From contig NZ_JAHQUY010000100.1 in the NCBI RefSeq assembly GCF_019052365.1, positions 1 through 7,360 of the forward strand: 7,360 nt of DNA. The letters run 5' to 3'. The notes under the pieces were generated by a model, which saw nothing but the letters and a program-made list of their open reading frames with translations, did not search any database and was not told the origin of the DNA. Positions 5,901 to 7,360 of the stretch are shown here, one piece after another. Both the position numbers and the translations under genes were made by a program. This stretch comes from Leyella stercorea (GTDB taxonomy: Bacteria; Bacteroidota; Bacteroidia; Bacteroidales; Bacteroidaceae). How positions within the stretch are numbered: the first letter of the stretch is position 1; each line of letters starts with the position of its first letter.

Positions 5901-7201
5901 TGAAGAACGTCGGATTGAAGGACGCCGCGGCTTACGGCGTGAAGCTCTACGCCGGCGACCGACTGCTGGCAGAGAAGCAGGGCACGACATTGAAGGCTGG
6001 CGAGACAGCCGAACTCGAGTTCAGCGTAACTCCCGAGGTGCGCGACCTTCCGGCTATGCAGCTCAAGGCTGTTGTGGAATACAGCGCCGACGAGAACACT
6101 AAGAACGACACCGTGAAGACCGTAGTAGACCTCGTGGCACCTACCTATCCCACGGTGAGCGACCTCAGCGGCGGCTGGAACGGATCGGCAATGAGTCTGA
6201 AGTGGTCGGCTCCCGACCTCAGCAGCCTCACTCCGCAGTCGAGCGTTGAGAGCTTCGAGCAGTACGAGGCGTTCACCATCACCGACTTCGGCAAGTGGAA
6301 GGTGGTAGACGTTCATGGCAACCAGTACTCTATGGAGTTCCAGACCAACGACGGCAGATGGATAACCTACCCGAACAGCGGCGAGGGCATCAGCTTCCAG
6401 GTTATCGACCTCACACAGATTATCGGAACCGAGGAGGACGGATGGTCGAGCGTCTCTGGCGACAAGATTCTCATCTCGCCCTACTGCGGCAGCATGAAGC
6501 AAGACTGGCTCATCTCGCCCGAACTGTACGGCGGCAAGCAGCGAATCACCATCAACGCGAAGAGCCTCAACTACCGCATGGACGGACTCGAGGGCTTCAC
6601 CCTACTCTATTCGACAACGGGCAACGAGACAGCCGACTTCATGGACTTGAAGGAAGTGACCGACATACCCGAGCAGTGGACCGAATACTCGTTCGACCTG
6701 CCTGAAGGCGCCAAGTATTTCGCCATCTACGTTGAGGGCATCAACACGGCGCTCTTCCTCGACGACATCAGCTTCGTGCCGGCGGGCGCTCAGAAGCAGG
6801 CGCTCGCCATCAACGGATACAACGTATACCGCAACGGCGCTAAGCTCAACGCCACTCCGCTTTCGGCTACCTCGTACGACGACACCGAGGCAAGCAGCAC
6901 GGGCGAATACACCTACCGCGTGACGGTGGTTTACGACAAGGGCGAGTCTGACTTCTCAAACGCTCTCAGCGTCAACTCCACTTCTGCAATCACCGAGACC
7001 ACAGCGTCTGAGGGCAAGGTTTACGTAGCGGGCAGAACAATCGTTCTGAGCGGAATCGGCAGCCTCTCGGCAGGCGTCTGGACTGTAGACGGCAAGTGCG
7101 TATGGCGTTCAGCCGGCGAGAAGAATGCCGCAGTCGGCGTTCCAACCGGATGCTACATCGTGAAAGTGGGCGGTCGCACGGCGAAGGTTCTCGTGAAGTA
7201 A
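2912..7201 (+). CDS. Large secreted multidomain FnIII / choice-of-anchor-J protein with T9SS-like C-terminal domain
   Basis: 1429 residues. A signal peptide (charged start, MMRKS, hydrophobic core 15-24, likely cut after A29-L30-A31) is followed by a probable beta-propeller (about 36-257, repeated strands such as KYYSINVDK, KIYACYVDG, QLYGISMEN). Then come FnIII 1 (about 263-355), FnIII 2 (358-455), jelly roll 1 of choice-of-anchor-J/cleaved-adhesin type (459-607, DDWLILPP at 507-514), FnIII 3 (612-713), FnIII 4 (716-812), jelly roll 2 (816-970), a CARDB-like domain (974-1072), a split FnIII (1077-1109 and about 1300-1355) enclosing jelly roll 3 (1112-1290, DWLISP around W1199), and a sorting-like tail (1359-1429, PTGCYIVKVGG...VLVK). 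It is probably exported by Sec and then across the outer membrane by type IX secretion, acting as a surface adhesin or glycan/protein binder. No catalytic site was recognised. Starts at 2918 or 2939/2942 are also possible; the last two give the most compact signal peptide. Codons are markedly more G/C-ending than in the left-hand genes. Confidence 0.9.
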   Translation: MLMKIDTRQMMRKSVALALLLAATYGGQALAQDDTVIYGSVVSSMNWGAGGGPGIYSFGTTSASGFTPVKIDQRLTAQGGGAYANGKYYSINVDKMLLSVYDADTWELLSEKTMAHAALDLAYDATTDKIYACYVDGGICLGTLNVEKGDFDRIANFDTTFSALFFDNSGQLYGISMENLVKIDKNTAEFTVVGSTGIMPMYAQSATVDPTTGKCYWASMKSDFTSALYEVNMQSAALTLCRQFTGMEEITGLYILPHVDKGAPAKVSDLKASFSNGSTTGKVSFTMPSATKGGETLSGNINYKVYLGDQKKEGTAAAGKTVQLDATLPEGRCKIVVTTSNAKCESERAATSLWIGKDAPATVSGLSLKRTLDKGLQLQWDAVSTGAHNGYVDPASVTYKVVRQPDAKTVSESTTSTVLYDNVESGELAKYWYEVTPSAYGKSGETLASNKVVVGPGKATPYSENFEKQEAFDYFTVLDANNDSKTWSYNEYSQTAEYAGDATVKADDWLILPPLKLNKSGYYKVTFNVRCNSQNKHLLAVALGNLPEAENMTTSVMPTTEFSTRFETQKVEAKFLVPSDGDYFLGFHLLSDALMHSFEIQDISVEQYTTTDTPAAVADLAVKPAAKGELKSEVTFTLPSKTIGGTAVGTLTTAEVYRDGTLLKSFASGDETLQSGKKLTLTDNQPQNGFNTYKVVVSNAKGKGDDASLKAYVGVDTPAAVEHITLSEPVDGTVVVSWEAPTKGANGGYVDPKALTYTVKRNGWMALDVKDGECSATDVISDLGNKQGSYIYVVNAVSTAGTSADATSYAISAGKPYETPIAESFSNAVATYSEWAAVPRMGERSWGGTTSESQDGDNGCIGYTNVGSTGELLLVSPKIRIDDTMKPVVSFWVKHSAIDDNMDFEVLTPDNVYHKVASVDLSQSVDGWTEYSYDLSAFAANRFVQLAFRTDNIKSNEKLYIDNIRMSDNLQHNLKMAELKTPSKMNVGTEKTVSAVVKNVGLKDAAAYGVKLYAGDRLLAEKQGTTLKAGETAELEFSVTPEVRDLPAMQLKAVVEYSADENTKNDTVKTVVDLVAPTYPTVSDLSGGWNGSAMSLKWSAPDLSSLTPQSSVESFEQYEAFTITDFGKWKVVDVHGNQYSMEFQTNDGRWITYPNSGEGISFQVIDLTQIIGTEEDGWSSVSGDKILISPYCGSMKQDWLISPELYGGKQRITINAKSLNYRMDGLEGFTLLYSTTGNETADFMDLKEVTDIPEQWTEYSFDLPEGAKYFAIYVEGINTALFLDDISFVPAGAQKQALAINGYNVYRNGAKLNATPLSATSYDDTEASSTGEYTYRVTVVYDKGESDFSNALSVNSTSAITETTASEGKVYVAGRTIVLSGIGSLSAGVWTVDGKCVWRSAGEKNAAVGVPTGCYIVKVGGRTAKVLVK

Positions 7202-7227
7202 CGTTTACTCCTACAATTATTAGATTT

Positions 7228-7265
7228 AAAAAAGGCTGCACACGGCGAAGTGTGCAGCCTTTTTG
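7228..7265. terminator. Strong, probably bidirectional intrinsic terminator
   Basis: GGCTGCACAC (7234-7243) pairs perfectly with GTGTGCAGCC (7250-7259) around the loop GGCGAA. A T run follows on the plus strand (7260-7264) and an A run of six precedes it (7228-7233), which becomes a T run on the minus strand. The hairpin starts about 30 bp after the stop of the large gene and should end its transcript. The symmetry suggests it could also terminate a convergent gene coming from the right. Confidence 0.92.
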
Positions 7266-7310
7266 TGTTTATGCTTAGTCCTTAAGATGTTTTTAGTGAG
7301 CCTTTACCTG

Positions 7311-7348
7311 TTGGCGGAATTAATTTAGTGCATACTTAATTCTGCCAA
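7311..7348. repeat. 13-bp inverted repeat with 12-nt loop
   Basis: TTGGCGGAATTAA (7311-7323) and TTAATTCTGCCAA (7336-7348) are inverted copies with one mismatch, which would be a G-U pair in RNA on one strand. No T run follows on either side, so it does not look like an intrinsic terminator. It may be an RNA hairpin, a regulator site or an end of a small mobile element; the window stops 12 bases later. Confidence 0.6.
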
Positions 7349-7360
7349 TGGGCTTGTCGT
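7320..7360 (-). CDS. Possible C-terminal tail of a convergent gene
   Basis: On the minus strand the frame entering from the right edge reads DKPIGRIKYALN and stops at TAA (complement of 7320-7322). The composition is protein-like, and the bidirectional hairpin at 7228-7265 is placed as expected for a convergent gene ending here. Twelve residues are too few to identify a family, and the other two minus-strand frames are also open over part of this short stretch. It is a tentative call. Confidence 0.22.
   Translation of the reverse strand, partial: DKPIGRIKYALN

Noticed and set aside
4934..6502. A 522-codon open frame on the minus strand inside the large secreted-protein gene
   Set aside because: It arises from the strong G/C-ending codon bias of the sense gene. 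Its translation is rich in Val, Arg, Leu and His with no domain pattern, while the sense strand shows clear signal peptide and domain structure.

Overview
The window looks like chromosomal DNA of a Bacteroidota species, probably a Prevotella-like member of the Bacteroidales. Four things point there. The tmRNA encodes the tag GENNYALAA. The tmRNA gene has a Bacteroidota-type promoter (TTTG, 19 nt, TAnnTTTG). Start codons have A/T-rich leaders with little or no Shine-Dalgarno sequence. The large secreted protein combines fibronectin-III, choice-of-anchor-J and a C-terminal domain resembling type IX secretion sorting domains. The genus is an inference.

Layout, left to right. Positions 1-69 hold the last 22 codons of a DnaQ-like (DEDDh) 3'-5' exonuclease. 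Its stop overlaps the start of an unrecognised 85-aa protein (66-323) in an ATGA junction. Next comes a 38-codon reading frame (354-470) that resembles the broken N-terminus of an AlbA_2 (Schlafen-like) protein. One stop codon and one further codon later, in the same frame, an intact 529-aa AlbA_2 / GHKL-ATPase / winged-helix protein begins (474-2063). Its linker contains six 7-residue SSGTK-type repeats.

Positions 2088-2578 are a complete ssrA (tmRNA) unit: promoter, a short leader presumably removed by RNase P, the RNA itself, the tag reading frame, the tRNA-like 3' end and a strong intrinsic terminator. An AT-rich gap of about 330 bp follows. It has no convincing gene, but carries an 11-bp-phased direct repeat and, just before the next gene, imperfect repeats of about 23 nt, two of which are small GAGTT/AACTC palindromes.

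Positions 2912-7201 encode a 1429-aa secreted multidomain protein: signal peptide, probable beta-propeller, two tandem [FnIII-FnIII-jelly-roll] modules, a CARDB-like domain, an FnIII domain apparently split by a third jelly roll, and a C-terminal sorting-like domain. It looks like a surface adhesin or binding protein; the ligand cannot be read from the sequence. A hairpin terminator that could act in both directions follows it, then an inverted repeat and possibly the tail of a convergent gene.

The left block (exonuclease, small protein, AlbA_2 proteins), the tmRNA and the large surface protein look like separate transcription units. I see no complete new multi-gene system. The most unusual points are the in-frame AlbA_2 remnant, the heptad linker, the palindromic leader repeats and the modular, duplicated architecture of the large protein.
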